Source: Tepidiforma bonchosmolovskayae (GTDB lineage: Bacteria > Chloroflexota > Dehalococcoidia > Tepidiformales > Tepidiformaceae). Taken from it: 64,000 nucleotides of DNA. Position 1 is the first letter of the stretch. Every line of letters starts with the position of its first letter. Position numbers and translations under genes: made by a program. Below the pieces are notes generated by a model, which was not told where the DNA came from, ran no database searches, and was given only the letters and a program-made list of their open reading frames with translations. The stretch covers positions 1,674,001-1,738,000 of the forward strand of contig NZ_CP042829.1 of assembly GCF_008838325.1 (NCBI RefSeq). The letters run 5' to 3'. Of the stretch, positions 8,815 to 18,100 are shown piece by piece.

Positions 8815-9304
8815 GCTCTCCCACCTCGACGAACGCGGCGCCGCCCGCATGGTCGACGTCTCCGGCAAGCCCGAAACCGCCCGCGAAGCCACCGCCGAGG
8901 CGCTCGTCGTCATGCAGCCGGCCACCCTCCGCCTCATCCTCGACGGTGCGGTCCCGAAGGGTGACGTCATCGCAACCGCCCGCATCGCCGGCATCATGGC
9001 CGCCAAGCGCACCCCCGACCTCATCCCCCTCTGCCATCCGCTGCCCATCACCGGCGTCACCGTCGATATCGAGCCCGCCGACGACCGCACCCTCCGCATC
9101 TGGGCGACCGTCCGCACCACCGGCCGCACCGGCGTCGAAATGGAGGCCCTCACGGCCGCCAGCGTCGCCGCCCTTACCGTCTACGACATGTGCAAGGCCG
9201 CCGAAAAAGGCATCCGCATCGAAGGTGTCCGCCTCCTCGAGAAGCTCGGGGGCAAGAGCGGCCGCTGGACGGCAGAGCCCCCGCCTCAGCCGCCGTCCCG
9301 GTAG
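8804..9304 (+). CDS. moaC: Cyclic pyranopterin monophosphate synthase MoaC
   Basis: The second step of molybdenum cofactor biosynthesis: conversion of the MoaA product to cyclic pyranopterin monophosphate. The 166-residue length is normal. Family blocks are visible: [14 protein letters not shown] at the N-terminus, [31 protein letters not shown] with the catalytic-site His, and [24 protein letters not shown], followed by a conserved KSGR near the C-terminus. ATG 8804 overlaps the end of the preceding small membrane gene. It ends 19 nt inside the convergent nadD gene. No other moa gene is adjacent; a MOSC-domain gene lies at 14.5 kb. Confidence 0.95.
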   Translation: MADELSHLDERGAARMVDVSGKPETAREATAEALVVMQPATLRLILDGAVPKGDVIATARIAGIMAAKRTPDLIPLCHPLPITGVTVDIEPADDRTLRIWATVRTTGRTGVEMEALTAASVAALTVYDMCKAAEKGIRIEGVRLLEKLGGKSGRWTAEPPPQPPSR

Positions 9305-9900
9305 AGCCCCCGCTCCTCGATGAACGCCGCCACCGCGTCCGGCACCAGGTACCGGATCGGCCTCCCCATCCGCACCCGCTCCCGGATGAGCGTCGAGCTC
9401 ACCTCCAGCCGCGGCATCTCCACCCGTTCGAAGCCCGCCGGCGCCGGCGCCCCCGCCTTCTCCGCCACCACGACCCGCGCCATCTGCCGGATCCGCTCCG
9501 GCGCCCGCCAGTTCGGCAGGTCGGCCGCGGCGTCGCTCCCCAGCACCAGCACCAGCTCCCGCCACCCCTCCGCGTGCAGCTCCTCGAGCGTCTCGACCGT
9601 ATAGCTCGGCCCGGGGCGGAGCGTCTCCCGCGCGTCCACCGCGAAGGCCGGGTTCCCGGCGACCGCCAGCCTCGTCATCTCCAGCCGGAGCGCCGCCGGG
9701 GTCACCCTTCGCCCTGCCCCGCCGCCCGCCCGGGCGTTCTCCGGCGTCGGCGTCCCCGTCTTCCGGTACGGGTCCCCCGCCGGGATAAACAGCACCCGGC
9801 TGCAGCCGAACTGCCAGCGCGCGCACTCCGCCAGCACCAGGTGCCCGAGGTGGGGCGGGTCGAACGTGCCGCCGACAATCAGGAGCGGTCCTCCGGCCAC
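9286..9900 (-). CDS. nadD: Nicotinate-nucleotide adenylyltransferase NadD
   Basis: Adenylylates nicotinate mononucleotide to deamido-NAD. The nucleotidyltransferase motif [11 protein letters not shown] is at the N-terminus, and the C-terminal [21 protein letters not shown] is the second signature. The length of 204 aa is typical. I place the start at GTG 9900, which has GGGGGAG 9 nt upstream. An in-frame GTG at 9945 would add 15 residues but would lie inside the CIRCE operator of the divergent groEL gene. It overlaps moaC convergently by 19 nt. Confidence 0.93.
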   Translation of the reverse strand: MAGGPLLIVGGTFDPPHLGHLVLAECARWQFGCSRVLFIPAGDPYRKTGTPTPENARAGGGAGRRVTPAALRLEMTRLAVAGNPAFAVDARETLRPGPSYTVETLEELHAEGWRELVLVLGSDAAADLPNWRAPERIRQMARVVVAEKAGAPAPAGFERVEMPRLEVSSTLIRERVRMGRPIRYLVPDAVAAFIEERGLYRDGG

Positions 9901-9938
9901 GCCGGCAGTCTCCCCCGGGGGCGCCCCGGCGGCAACCG

Positions 9939-11614
<1,676 letters not shown>

Positions 11615-11651
11615 CCGGCGGCAGCTCCCCGGGAATCGCCCGGCAATCCCC

Positions 11652-11687
11652 GAGGGGGTGGCACGGCTCCAGCCGGACCACCCCCTC
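11652..11687 (+). terminator. Hairpin terminator after groEL
   Basis: A 10-bp perfect stem (11652-11661 with 11678-11687) encloses a nested 5-bp stem (CGGCT/AGCCG). It lies 38 nt after the groEL stop. No T-run follows, so it may act as an mRNA-stabilising 3' structure instead. Confidence 0.55.
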
Positions 11688-11716
11688 ATCCATCGAGAAC
11701 CCCAGCGGAGGCTCCC

Positions 11717-12157
11717 ATGCGCACCGAAAACGGGATCGATGTCGATATCCAGGCGATTGAGCGGATCCTCGCCGAAGGTGACCTCATCACCATCGGCTTC
11801 TCCCTCTTCCCCCTCCGCCTCCTCGTCGATACCCGGGAGAACGAACATGACGGCCAGTGGGCCGGCATCGTCGAGCCCGTCGCCTCCGTCCAGGAGCGCT
11901 ACCTCTGGCTTGGCAAGCACCGCGGCTCCTTCGGCCCGCCCCGCGCCTTCGCCTTCTTCGTCTGGCCCAAGACGGTCCGCAACCTCGTCGAGCGCGGCAC
12001 GCTCGGCATCCTCCGCTCCCGCCTCCACGGCGATGCCCTCCGCCGCTTCGACGAGGCGGTCGCGCAGGCCCTCGAACTCGAGCGCGAAGCGATGAAGGAA
12101 GCCTGCCGCGGCTCCCGCGCCTGGCCCGCTATCTGGGAGGCTCAACCGCGCGCCTGA
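11717..12157 (+). CDS. Hypothetical protein (146 aa)
   Basis: Family not recognised. A mixed alpha/beta soluble protein with no signal peptide. The N-terminal half is hydrophobic and strand-rich (DLITIGFSLFPLRLLVDTR, WAGIVEPV). The middle is aromatic (RAFAFFVWPKTV), and the C-terminal third is a helical acidic-basic stretch (FDEAVAQALELEREAMKEA). GGAGG precedes the ATG at good spacing. It sits 103 nt after groEL and 19 nt before the acylphosphatase-like gene, so the two may share a transcript. Confidence 0.7.
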   Translation: MRTENGIDVDIQAIERILAEGDLITIGFSLFPLRLLVDTRENEHDGQWAGIVEPVASVQERYLWLGKHRGSFGPPRAFAFFVWPKTVRNLVERGTLGILRSRLHGDALRRFDEAVAQALELEREAMKEACRGSRAWPAIWEAQPRA

Positions 12158-12176
12158 CCCTGCCGATCATCCCGGT

Positions 12177-12479
12177 ATGGAGCGCGCGCCTAACGCCCTC
12201 TATATCCTCGAACATCGCCAGATCATCATCCGCGGCCAGGTCCAGGGAATCGGCATTCGCCTCTGGCTCCGCAATGTCGCCAACTCCCTCAACCTGTTCG
12301 GCTCCTGCCGCCTCCTCCCCGACGGCACCCTCCAGGTGCACGTCCAGGGCGAGCGCAACCTCGTCAAGCAGTTCATCATCGCCTGCAAACGCGGCCCCTC
12401 CGATGCCCGCATCGATGGCATCGAAGTCACCTCGCTCCCCCTCGACCAGCGCCTCGGAGCCTTCATCGTCGAGCGCTGA
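12177..12479 (+). CDS. Acylphosphatase-like protein lacking the catalytic Asn
   Basis: The 100-residue protein has the acylphosphatase layout. The phosphate-binding loop GQVQGIGIR contains the substrate-binding Arg (R28), followed by an amphipathic helix, LLPDGTLQVHVQG and a closing segment with GPSDARIDGIEV. In active family members the strand before the PDG turn reads as in VRNLPDG, with a catalytic Asn. Here the aligned residue is Leu46 (SCRLLPDG). It is therefore probably inactive as an acylphosphatase and may be a binding protein. The alignment is by eye. Confidence 0.72.
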   Translation: MERAPNALYILEHRQIIIRGQVQGIGIRLWLRNVANSLNLFGSCRLLPDGTLQVHVQGERNLVKQFIIACKRGPSDARIDGIEVTSLPLDQRLGAFIVER

Positions 12480-12555
12480 GCCCGCCCGCCTCCCGGAGAT
12501 AAGGGAATCTTTTTTCACGTCATATTTTTCACTGGTGCAAAGCGTGACACCGACG

Positions 12556-12567
12556 TAGCCTCAAGCC
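12556..12567 (+). promoter_or_regulatory. Leaderless-type -10 hexamer TAGCCT
   Basis: TAGCCT (12556-12561) lies 6 nt before ATG 12568 with no Shine-Dalgarno. An AT-rich stretch with CACGTCAT (from 12516) lies just upstream and may be an operator. Confidence 0.4.
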
Positions 12568-12858
12568 ATGGCTGAGTGGTCTCTTTTCACCAACCACGCA
12601 AACGTCCTCCTCGCCATCACCCGCAACCCGGATATCCGCCTCCGCGAACTCGCCGCCGAAGTCGGCATCAGCGAGCGCGCCGTCAAGCGCATCGTCGCCG
12701 ACCTCGAACGCGCCGGGTACCTCCAGCGTGAGCGCCACGGCCGCCGCAACCACTACGAAATCAACACCGAAGCCGCCGTCGCCACGCCGATCGCCCGCGG
12801 GGTGCACCTCGGAGCGCTGATCGCCGCGCTCCTGCCCATGATCGCGCAGTCCCTCTAG
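12568..12858 (+). CDS. Winged helix-turn-helix transcriptional regulator (small, MarR/ArsR-like)
   Basis: A 96-residue protein consisting mostly of one winged HTH: NPDIRLRELAAEVGISERAVKRIVADLERAGYLQRERHGRRNHYEI contains helix 2, recognition helix 3 and the wing. The C-terminal ~25 residues are hydrophobic (ALIAALLPMIAQ) and probably dimerise. It binds DNA as a single-domain regulator. The upstream region is the most AT-rich of the neighbourhood and contains CACGTCAT and GTGACA half-site-like words, so autoregulation is plausible. The target is not known. Confidence 0.82.
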   Translation: MAEWSLFTNHANVLLAITRNPDIRLRELAAEVGISERAVKRIVADLERAGYLQRERHGRRNHYEINTEAAVATPIARGVHLGALIAALLPMIAQSL

Positions 12859-12890
12859 GGCCGCTGCGCGACAGTGCGCCGGCCAGGCGG

Positions 12891-12902
12891 CACAATCCGC
12901 GC
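12891..12902 (+). promoter_or_regulatory. Leaderless-type -10 hexamer CACAAT
   Basis: CACAAT (12891-12896), 6 nt before ATG 12903, no Shine-Dalgarno. Confidence 0.4.
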
Positions 12903-13574
12903 ATGGACCTCTACGACGTCATGCGCACCGCCTTCTCCGCGCGCGAATTCACCTCCGACCCCGTCGAGGACGCCACCCTCTACCGCATCCTCGAAAACGC
13001 CCGCTTCGCCCCAAGCGGCGGCAACCGCCAGGGCTGGCGCGTCATCATCATCCGCGACCCAGCAACCAAATCCGCCATCGCCGAAGCCGCCATCCCCGCA
13101 GCCCGCCGCTACGCCGCCCAGGTCGCCGCCGGCGAAAACCCCTGGAACACGGTCGTCCCCACCAAACTCACCCCCGAGCAGATCGCGGCGACCCCCGTCC
13201 CCCCGCTCCTGACCGAACCCTACCGCAACGCCCCCGTCCTCCTCGCGGTCTGCGTCGACCTCTCCGTCGTCGCCTCCATCGACCAGGACCTCCCGCGGGT
13301 CGGCATCGCCAGCGGCGCCTCCATCTACCCCTTCGCCTGGAACATCCTCCTCGCCGCCCGCAACGAAGGCCTCGGCGGCACCCTCACCACCATGCCGATC
13401 GCCCGCGAGCCCGACCTCCAGGCGCTCCTCCACCTGCCGCCGCACGTCGCCGTTGCCACCATCATCACCCTCGGCCGCCCCGCCCGGCAGCTCACCCGCC
13501 TGCGCCGCAAACCGGTCGAAGCGTTCGCCACCCTCGAGCGGTACGACGGTCCGCCCTTCACCCGCCCCGCCTGA
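12903..13574 (+). CDS. Nitroreductase family protein (FMN-dependent)
   Basis: A 223-residue flavin oxidoreductase. The N-terminal block with the typical R-E-F in SAREFTSDPV, then ARFAPSGGNRQGWR, is the FMN-binding signature. The C-terminal HVAVATIITLGRPA is the closing family motif. It probably uses NAD(P)H to reduce nitro- or enone-type substrates as a homodimer; the physiological substrate is unknown. The start is supported by the CACAAT hexamer. The downstream hydrolase begins after ~107 nt with its own promoter-like word. Confidence 0.85.
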   Translation: MDLYDVMRTAFSAREFTSDPVEDATLYRILENARFAPSGGNRQGWRVIIIRDPATKSAIAEAAIPAARRYAAQVAAGENPWNTVVPTKLTPEQIAATPVPPLLTEPYRNAPVLLAVCVDLSVVASIDQDLPRVGIASGASIYPFAWNILLAARNEGLGGTLTTMPIAREPDLQALLHLPPHVAVATIITLGRPARQLTRLRRKPVEAFATLERYDGPPFTRPA

Positions 13575-13604
13575 GCCCGCCCGGCTGGCACCCTGCCATC
13601 GATT

Positions 13605-13619
13605 CCGGTACAGTTCCGC
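13605..13619 (+). promoter_or_regulatory. Repeated extended -10-like 15-mer (copy 1)
   Basis: A 15-nt word with TACAGT at 13609-13614 occurs identically at 19442-19456, in each case in the upstream region of a plus-strand gene. It is read as an extended -10 promoter element. Here it lies 63 nt before the start of the hydrolase gene. Confidence 0.4.
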
Positions 13620-13681
13620 CGCACCTCCCACCGGGCCACCGCGCCCGCCGACTGTATCTCACCTCAGCGAAAGGCGATGCC

Positions 13682-14476
13682 ATGACCTCCCCTGAGCCCC
13701 AGGTCGTCTCTGTCCGGAACGGCATGTTCCAGGTCCCCGTCTACCGCAAGGGCACCGGTCAGCCGCTCCTCTACCTCCACGCCGCCGGGGGCGTCCGCAA
13801 AGGCATGACCCCCGAAATGCTCGCCCTCGCCGAGCACTACGACGTCATCGTCCCGACCCACCCGGGCTGGGACGATACCCCCGGCCTCGAGCACATCGAC
13901 GACGTCCACGACATGGTCGTCTACTACCAGGACTTCTGCGACGCCATCGGCCTCACCTCCTTCTTCCTCGCCGGCCACTCCATCGGCGGCATGTTCGCGG
14001 CCGAACTCGCCGCAGCCCGCCCCGATATGGTGAAAAAGCTCGTCCTCGTCTGCCCCGTCGGCCTCTGGATGGACGAGGCGCCCGTCACCGACCTCTTCAT
14101 CCTCACACCCAGCGAGCTGCCCCGCGTCATCTTCGGCGACCTCTCCAACCCGGTCATCCCGAAGCTCTTCCCGCCGCCCGCCAGCGAGGAAGAGATGGCC
14201 GAGGCCTACTACTTCCAGCTCGCCAACTTCAGCGCCACCGGCAAGTTCATCTGGCCCATCCCCGATAAGGGCCTCAAGAAGCGGCTCCACCGGATCAAGG
14301 CGCCAACCCTCATCGTCTGGGGCGACCAGGACCGGCTCGTCCCGCCCGCCTACGCCGAGCTCTTCCGCTCGAAGATCCCCAACGCCCAGGTCGCCATGAT
14401 CCCCGGCGCCGGCCACATGGTCCCGCTCGAGAACACCCCCGAGTTTACCCGCGTCGTGACGGAGTTCCTCGGCTAA
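13682..14476 (+). CDS. Alpha/beta hydrolase
   Basis: A 264-residue cytosolic alpha/beta-hydrolase-fold protein. The nucleophile elbow is GHSIGG (Ser near residue 100). The acidic residue is in WGDQDRLVPP and the catalytic His is in GAGHMVPLEN, giving a complete Ser-Asp-His triad. An oxyanion region LYLHAAGGV precedes. It resembles meta-cleavage hydrolases and epoxide/ester hydrolases; substrate unpredictable. A GCGAAAGG ribosome-binding site precedes the ATG. It converges with the MOSC gene, overlapping it by 4 nt. Confidence 0.88.
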   Translation: MTSPEPQVVSVRNGMFQVPVYRKGTGQPLLYLHAAGGVRKGMTPEMLALAEHYDVIVPTHPGWDDTPGLEHIDDVHDMVVYYQDFCDAIGLTSFFLAGHSIGGMFAAELAAARPDMVKKLVLVCPVGLWMDEAPVTDLFILTPSELPRVIFGDLSNPVIPKLFPPPASEEEMAEAYYFQLANFSATGKFIWPIPDKGLKKRLHRIKAPTLIVWGDQDRLVPPAYAELFRSKIPNAQVAMIPGAGHMVPLENTPEFTRVVTEFLG

Positions 14477-14955
14477 CCCCGCTCCGCCTCGACCCGGGTG
14501 ACCGGGTCCCCGGCCCGGACCACACCCTCCCGCAGCACCCGCGCGTACACCCGGCTCCACCCGGGGTAGCGCACGTGGTGGATCCGGTTGAAGTCCCCGT
14601 GGGCGAACGACCCGGCAATCGTCTTGCATGGGGTCGTCGGCCGGGTGATTTCAATCTCCACCTCCGCGCCGAGCCGCCACCGGGTCCCGGGCGCCAGCTC
14701 CGCCCAGTCCAGCCCGGCGATTGTCACGTTCTCCCCCGTCGTGCCCGGCGCAATCGGGTGCCCCTCCGCCTGCAGCGCCGCAATCACCTCCGCCGAGAAC
14801 AGGCAGAGCGCCCGTTCCGGCCCGCCGTGCACGTCCGGGTGCGCCTGCCGATCGCCCTCGAGGCCCAGCCGCGTCACCCGCGCCTCGATCACCGGCCGCT
14901 TCGGCACGCCGCCCTGCGACACATTCAGCGAAACGACCCTGCCCTCACCGGCCAT
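14473..14955 (-). CDS. MOSC domain-containing protein
   Basis: A 160-residue stand-alone MOSC (Moco sulfurase C-terminal) domain, a metal-sulfur carrier fold. Typical features: an N-terminal strand ending in SQGGVPKRPV, GLEGDRQAHPDVHGGPERALCLFS, a GTTGENVTIAGLDW block, and the conserved Cys in TPCKTI that is proposed to carry sulfur. It overlaps the 3' end of the upstream thioesterase gene by 11 nt on the same strand, suggesting translational coupling. YiiM-like function (detoxification of N-hydroxylated bases) is possible but not shown. Confidence 0.88.
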   Translation of the reverse strand: MAGEGRVVSLNVSQGGVPKRPVIEARVTRLGLEGDRQAHPDVHGGPERALCLFSAEVIAALQAEGHPIAPGTTGENVTIAGLDWAELAPGTRWRLGAEVEIEITRPTTPCKTIAGSFAHGDFNRIHHVRYPGWSRVYARVLREGVVRAGDPVTRVEAERG

Positions 14956-15358
14956 TCCCGCCTCCGTTGCTGCTGTCTTCGAACACCGCGAACGTCCCCA
15001 GCGCCTTCGCCGCCAGCCGGTCGCCGTTCCGCACCTCCGATTCGAGCACGATCACGCGGCGCCCGCGGTGCAGCACCCGCGACTCGCATACCAGCCGCCC
15101 GGCCCGCACCGGCGCGATGTACACCACCTTCAGCTCGATCGTCGCGCACGATTCGTGCGGCTCGAGGACGCTGTACACGGCCGCGCCCATCCCGGTGTCG
15201 GCCAGCGTGTACACCACGCCGCCGTGCACCACCCGGTGCGGGTTCAGATGCTTCTCCTCAACCTCCAGCTCGCACCGGCTGAACCCCTCGCCCCGCTCCG
15301 TCACGTCGAACCCGACGAGCAGCTGGAAGCCCATGGGCGGCAGGGATTCCTTCGCCAT
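14945..15358 (-). CDS. PaaI family hotdog thioesterase
   Basis: A 137-residue hotdog-fold acyl-CoA thioesterase of the PaaI type. The signature HGGVVYTLADTGMGAAVY contains the active-site region, followed by TIELKVVYIAPVRAG and a C-terminal strand KALGTFAVFE. It hydrolyses acyl- or aryl-CoA thioesters; chain specificity unknown. It is the first gene of a two-gene unit with the MOSC protein. TAGGAT lies 4 nt before the start codon, roughly in line with the leaderless arrangement. Confidence 0.87.
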   Translation of the reverse strand: MAKESLPPMGFQLLVGFDVTERGEGFSRCELEVEEKHLNPHRVVHGGVVYTLADTGMGAAVYSVLEPHESCATIELKVVYIAPVRAGRLVCESRVLHRGRRVIVLESEVRNGDRLAAKALGTFAVFEDSSNGGGNGR

Positions 15359-15405
15359 GCGCGCATCCTACCGCCCCCGGGCGGCCGCCGTCCCGCCCTG
15401 TCGCG

Positions 15406-15417
15406 TACACTGGCCCC
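15406..15417 (+). promoter_or_regulatory. Leaderless-type -10 hexamer TACACT
   Basis: TACACT (15406-15411), 6 nt before ATG 15418. Near-identical to the element at 8590. Confidence 0.5.
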
Positions 15418-15756
15418 ATGGAGCCCGTCCTCGTCCTCCTCCCCGCGGCCTGCGAACCGGGCCTCGCATGGCCCGGCGCCGAAGTGCACCGCTACTCCTC
15501 CCCGCTCGATATCCCGGGCATCCTCGCCAGCTGCCCGCTGCCGGCCATCCTCGTCCGCGACGGCATCCCCGCCGCCCACGCCGAGCGTATCGCCGACGTC
15601 ATCCGCGCCCACCCCGCGCCCGTCATCGTCGTGGCGACAACCCCGTGGGACGGCGAAACGCCCGACCCCATCGCCGCCGCCAGCCGCGGCATCGTCGCCG
15701 GGTTCGGCCTGCGGGCCATCGACCGCCTGCTCGAACTCCTCCGGCCAGCGGGCTAA
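15418..15756 (+). CDS. Hypothetical protein (112 aa)
   Basis: Unrecognised. A small alpha/beta protein with alternating hydrophobic strands (VLVLLPAAC, AILVRDG, PVIVVATTPW) and a short C-terminal helix, reminiscent of a flavodoxin-like or receiver-like fold without the acidic pocket. It has no signal peptide. Expression probably starts from the TACACT element just upstream. It overlaps the convergent DinB gene by 4 nt. Confidence 0.6.
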   Translation: MEPVLVLLPAACEPGLAWPGAEVHRYSSPLDIPGILASCPLPAILVRDGIPAAHAERIADVIRAHPAPVIVVATTPWDGETPDPIAAASRGIVAGFGLRAIDRLLELLRPAG

Positions 15757-16244
15757 CTGCCGCCCCTGTCGCCCAGCTCCTCCCGGAGCGCACGCAGCTG
15801 GGCGGCGTGCTCCTCCCCGTGCGCCGCCCCCCGCCGCAGGAGCTCCGCCACCGTCACCGGCTCACTGTCAATGAGCGCGCGGCGTTCGAACGCCTCCGCC
15901 GCGAACTGCCGCAGCAGCTCCGCGTTCGAATACACGAGGGCGTCGTAGAGCGCGAGCGCCGCTTCCGGGCTGCGCCAGAGGTACTGGAGCCGCCGCTTCC
16001 ACACTCCCTCGTCGAAACCGGGCAGCGCCGGCGGCTCCTCCGCCGCGAGGATGAACCGCAGCCGGCCTGCCCGCACCAGCTCCGCATCTGCGAGGTGCAC
16101 CAGCACGTCGCGCACGCTCCAGCCGCCGCTCCCGGCCCGGGAAGTCACCTCCGGGCCCGCGCCGTCCACCGCCTCGCGCACAAGCCGCGGCCCGCGCACA
16201 TAGCGCGCCAGCACCTCCTCGAGCTCCGCAGGCAGCCGCGGCAT
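15753..16244 (-). CDS. DinB family protein
   Basis: A 163-residue four-helix-bundle DinB/YfiT-like protein. Metal-ligand-type histidines occur in VRDVLVHLADAE and in GAAHGEEHAAQL, as expected for the family triad. Members include thiol-dependent S-transferases and stress-induced metal-binding enzymes; the reaction here is unknown. The start is set by a TAGAAT hexamer exactly 6 nt before the ATG. Confidence 0.8.
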   Translation of the reverse strand: MPRLPAELEEVLARYVRGPRLVREAVDGAGPEVTSRAGSGGWSVRDVLVHLADAELVRAGRLRFILAAEEPPALPGFDEGVWKRRLQYLWRSPEAALALYDALVYSNAELLRQFAAEAFERRALIDSEPVTVAELLRRGAAHGEEHAAQLRALREELGDRGGS

Positions 16245-16256
16245 CGCACCATTCTA
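16245..16256 (-). promoter_or_regulatory. Leaderless-type -10 hexamer TAGAAT
   Basis: On the minus strand TAGAAT (16256-16251) precedes ATG 16244 by 6 nt. One of the best examples of the pattern. Confidence 0.5.
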
Positions 16257-16291
16257 CGGCCCGCGCCGCGGCCGCCTGCGCCCCGTTGCGC

Positions 16292-16480
16292 TCAGTCGTG
16301 CAGTTCGGCCGCCGCGACCCGGTATGCGAGTGCCGAGCCGAACAGCCGGCAGCTCCGGCGATGGAGCTCGGCCGCCCGCGCCGCCTCAGCCGGGTCGGCG
16401 AAGCACGCCCGCGCCGCCGGGCAGGTGCACCAGACCTCCTGCCAGCCCCGGCGCGTCGAGACGAGCACCCGGTACGTCAT
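16292..16480 (-). CDS. Small Cys-containing hypothetical protein (62 aa)
   Basis: A 62-residue frame starting 6 nt after the isocitrate dehydrogenase stop codon on the same strand, with GGGGAG upstream. Three Cys occur in WCTCPAARAC and one more in RRSC, so a small metal site or disulfide is possible. No family recognised. The tight spacing to icd and matching G-ending codon use argue that it is a real gene. Confidence 0.5.
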   Translation of the reverse strand: MTYRVLVSTRRGWQEVWCTCPAARACFADPAEAARAAELHRRSCRLFGSALAYRVAAAELHD

Positions 16481-16486
16481 CGCCCA

Positions 16487-17923
16487 TCACTCCCCCTGCC
16501 CCTTCGAGAAGGCCTCCTCGCCGTCGAAGGTGCACAGGTGCTCGGTCTTGATGAAGTCGATGCCCGCGCCCGCGAGCCGCCCCAGCAGCCCGACGATCGC
16601 GGCATGGCTGGTGGGCCCGTCGGCCTTGAACCGGCACCGCCAGTGGTCCGTGCAGAACGTCTCCGGCAGCCCCTCCGGCCAGACCTTCACGCCGCGGTTC
16701 GTGATCATCGCCAGGCGCAGCCCGTCGCCCTCCAGTGCCTGCAGCCGCGCCGCCAGCCCGTCCGGCGTCGCCTCCGGGTCGTGCACGAAGACGTCTACCC
16801 CGATCGTCTCCTTCTTCGCCCGCGGCTGCGGCTTCAGCGGCGGCGGCGTAAACCGCCCCTCCGCCGTGTACCGCACCGGCTTCAGGTGCTGCGGCTCCTG
16901 CCCCAGCCGCGCAATCACCGCATCGGCGAAGGCCCGCGTCCCCACCTTCTCCTTGCTCACGCCCGGGTCGTAGATGTCGTACGTGTGGATGCCGTCCTCG
17001 ATCGTCCGCAGCCACGCGTTGTGCACCCGGGTCGCCACATCCGATTGCCCGATGTGGACCAGCATCATCACCGCGCCCAGCAGCAGCCCCGAGGGGTTGG
17101 CGAGGTCCTGCCCGGCCCGCCGCGGCGCCGAACCGTGAATCGCCTCGAACATCGCCCCGTGCTCGCCGATGTTCGCCGAGCCCGCCAGCCCCACCGACCC
17201 CGCAATCTGCGCGGCCACGTCGCTCAGGATGTCGCCGTACAGGTTCGGCAGCACCACCACATCGAACGCCTCCGGCGTGTCGGCCAGCTTCGCTGCCCCG
17301 ATGTCGACAATCCAGTGCTCCGCCTCGATGCCCGGGTACTCCGCCGCGACCTCCTCGAATACCTTGTGGAAGAGGCCGTCGGTCATCTTCATGATGTTGT
17401 CTTTCGTGAAGCAGGTGACCTTCTTCCGCCCGTTCATCCGCGCGTATTCGAACGCGTACCGCACGATCTTCTCCGTGCCCGGCCGCGTAATCAGCTTCAG
17501 GCACTGGTACACCTGGTCGGTCTGCCGGTGCTCGATGCCCGCGTAGAGGTCCTCTTCGTTCTCGCGGATGATGACCACGTCCATCCCCGGGTGCTTCGTC
17601 TCAACGAACGGCGCATACGCAGCGCACGGCCGCACGTTCGCATACAGCCCGAGCGTCTTCCGCACCGTCACGTTCAGGCTCTTGAAGCCACCGCCCTGCG
17701 GCGTGGTGATCGGCGCCTTCAGGAACACCTTCGTCCGCCGCAGCGATTCCCACGCCTCCGGCGCGATCCCGGCGCTGTACCCCTTCAGGTATGCCTTCTC
17801 GCCGATCTCGATCTCCTCGATCTCCAGCTCCGCCCCCGCAGCCTCCAGGATGCGCAGCGTCGCATCCATGATCTCCGGGCCGATGCCGTCCCCCCGCGCA
17901 ACGGTAATTGGAACCTTCGCCAT
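16487..17923 (-). CDS. icd: Isocitrate dehydrogenase (Thermus-type, probably NADP-dependent)
   Basis: A TCA-cycle enzyme converting isocitrate to 2-oxoglutarate. At 478 residues it is longer than E. coli Icd and resembles the Thermus-type enzyme with an extra C-terminal domain. GDGIGPEI opens the fold, SLNVTVRKTLGLYANVRP binds substrate, and NLYGDILSDVAAQIAGSVGLAGSANIG and HGSAPRRAGQDLANPSGLLLGAVMM are family signatures. The C-terminal ~130 residues after a Pro/Lys-rich linker form the additional domain. GGAGG lies 7 nt before ATG. It is divergent from an MFS gene; the shared region holds two palindromes. Confidence 0.93.
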   Translation of the reverse strand: MAKVPITVARGDGIGPEIMDATLRILEAAGAELEIEEIEIGEKAYLKGYSAGIAPEAWESLRRTKVFLKAPITTPQGGGFKSLNVTVRKTLGLYANVRPCAAYAPFVETKHPGMDVVIIRENEEDLYAGIEHRQTDQVYQCLKLITRPGTEKIVRYAFEYARMNGRKKVTCFTKDNIMKMTDGLFHKVFEEVAAEYPGIEAEHWIVDIGAAKLADTPEAFDVVVLPNLYGDILSDVAAQIAGSVGLAGSANIGEHGAMFEAIHGSAPRRAGQDLANPSGLLLGAVMMLVHIGQSDVATRVHNAWLRTIEDGIHTYDIYDPGVSKEKVGTRAFADAVIARLGQEPQHLKPVRYTAEGRFTPPPLKPQPRAKKETIGVDVFVHDPEATPDGLAARLQALEGDGLRLAMITNRGVKVWPEGLPETFCTDHWRCRFKADGPTSHAAIVGLLGRLAGAGIDFIKTEHLCTFDGEEAFSKGQGE

Positions 17924-17958
17924 CCATGGACCTCCAGCGGTGTACTCCGGCCATCATA

Positions 17959-17976
17959 CACGACTTTTGAGTCGTG
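17959..17976. promoter_or_regulatory. Palindrome CACGACT-N4-AGTCGTG
   Basis: Perfect 7-bp arms with a 4-nt gap in the icd/MFS divergent region. A candidate operator; it could also fold as an RNA hairpin in either transcript. Confidence 0.45.
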
Positions 17977-17994
17977 AGTTGTAGTTCGTCTATT

Positions 17995-18014
17995 GGGTGA
18001 CGCAGACGTCACCC
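17995..18014. promoter_or_regulatory. Palindrome GGGTGACG-N4-CGTCACCC
   Basis: Perfect 8-bp arms with a 4-nt gap, 87 nt upstream of the MFS start. It contains the ACGTCA-type half-site seen at 3.8 and 12.5 kb. A likely dimeric regulator site. Confidence 0.5.
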
Positions 18015-18100
18015 GGTGGCATCATGAATGCCAGCCCAACGATCCGGTGCCGCCCCGTGGCTCCCTCGACGCGTACCCCGCTCCCCGGCGGCCGCCCCTG

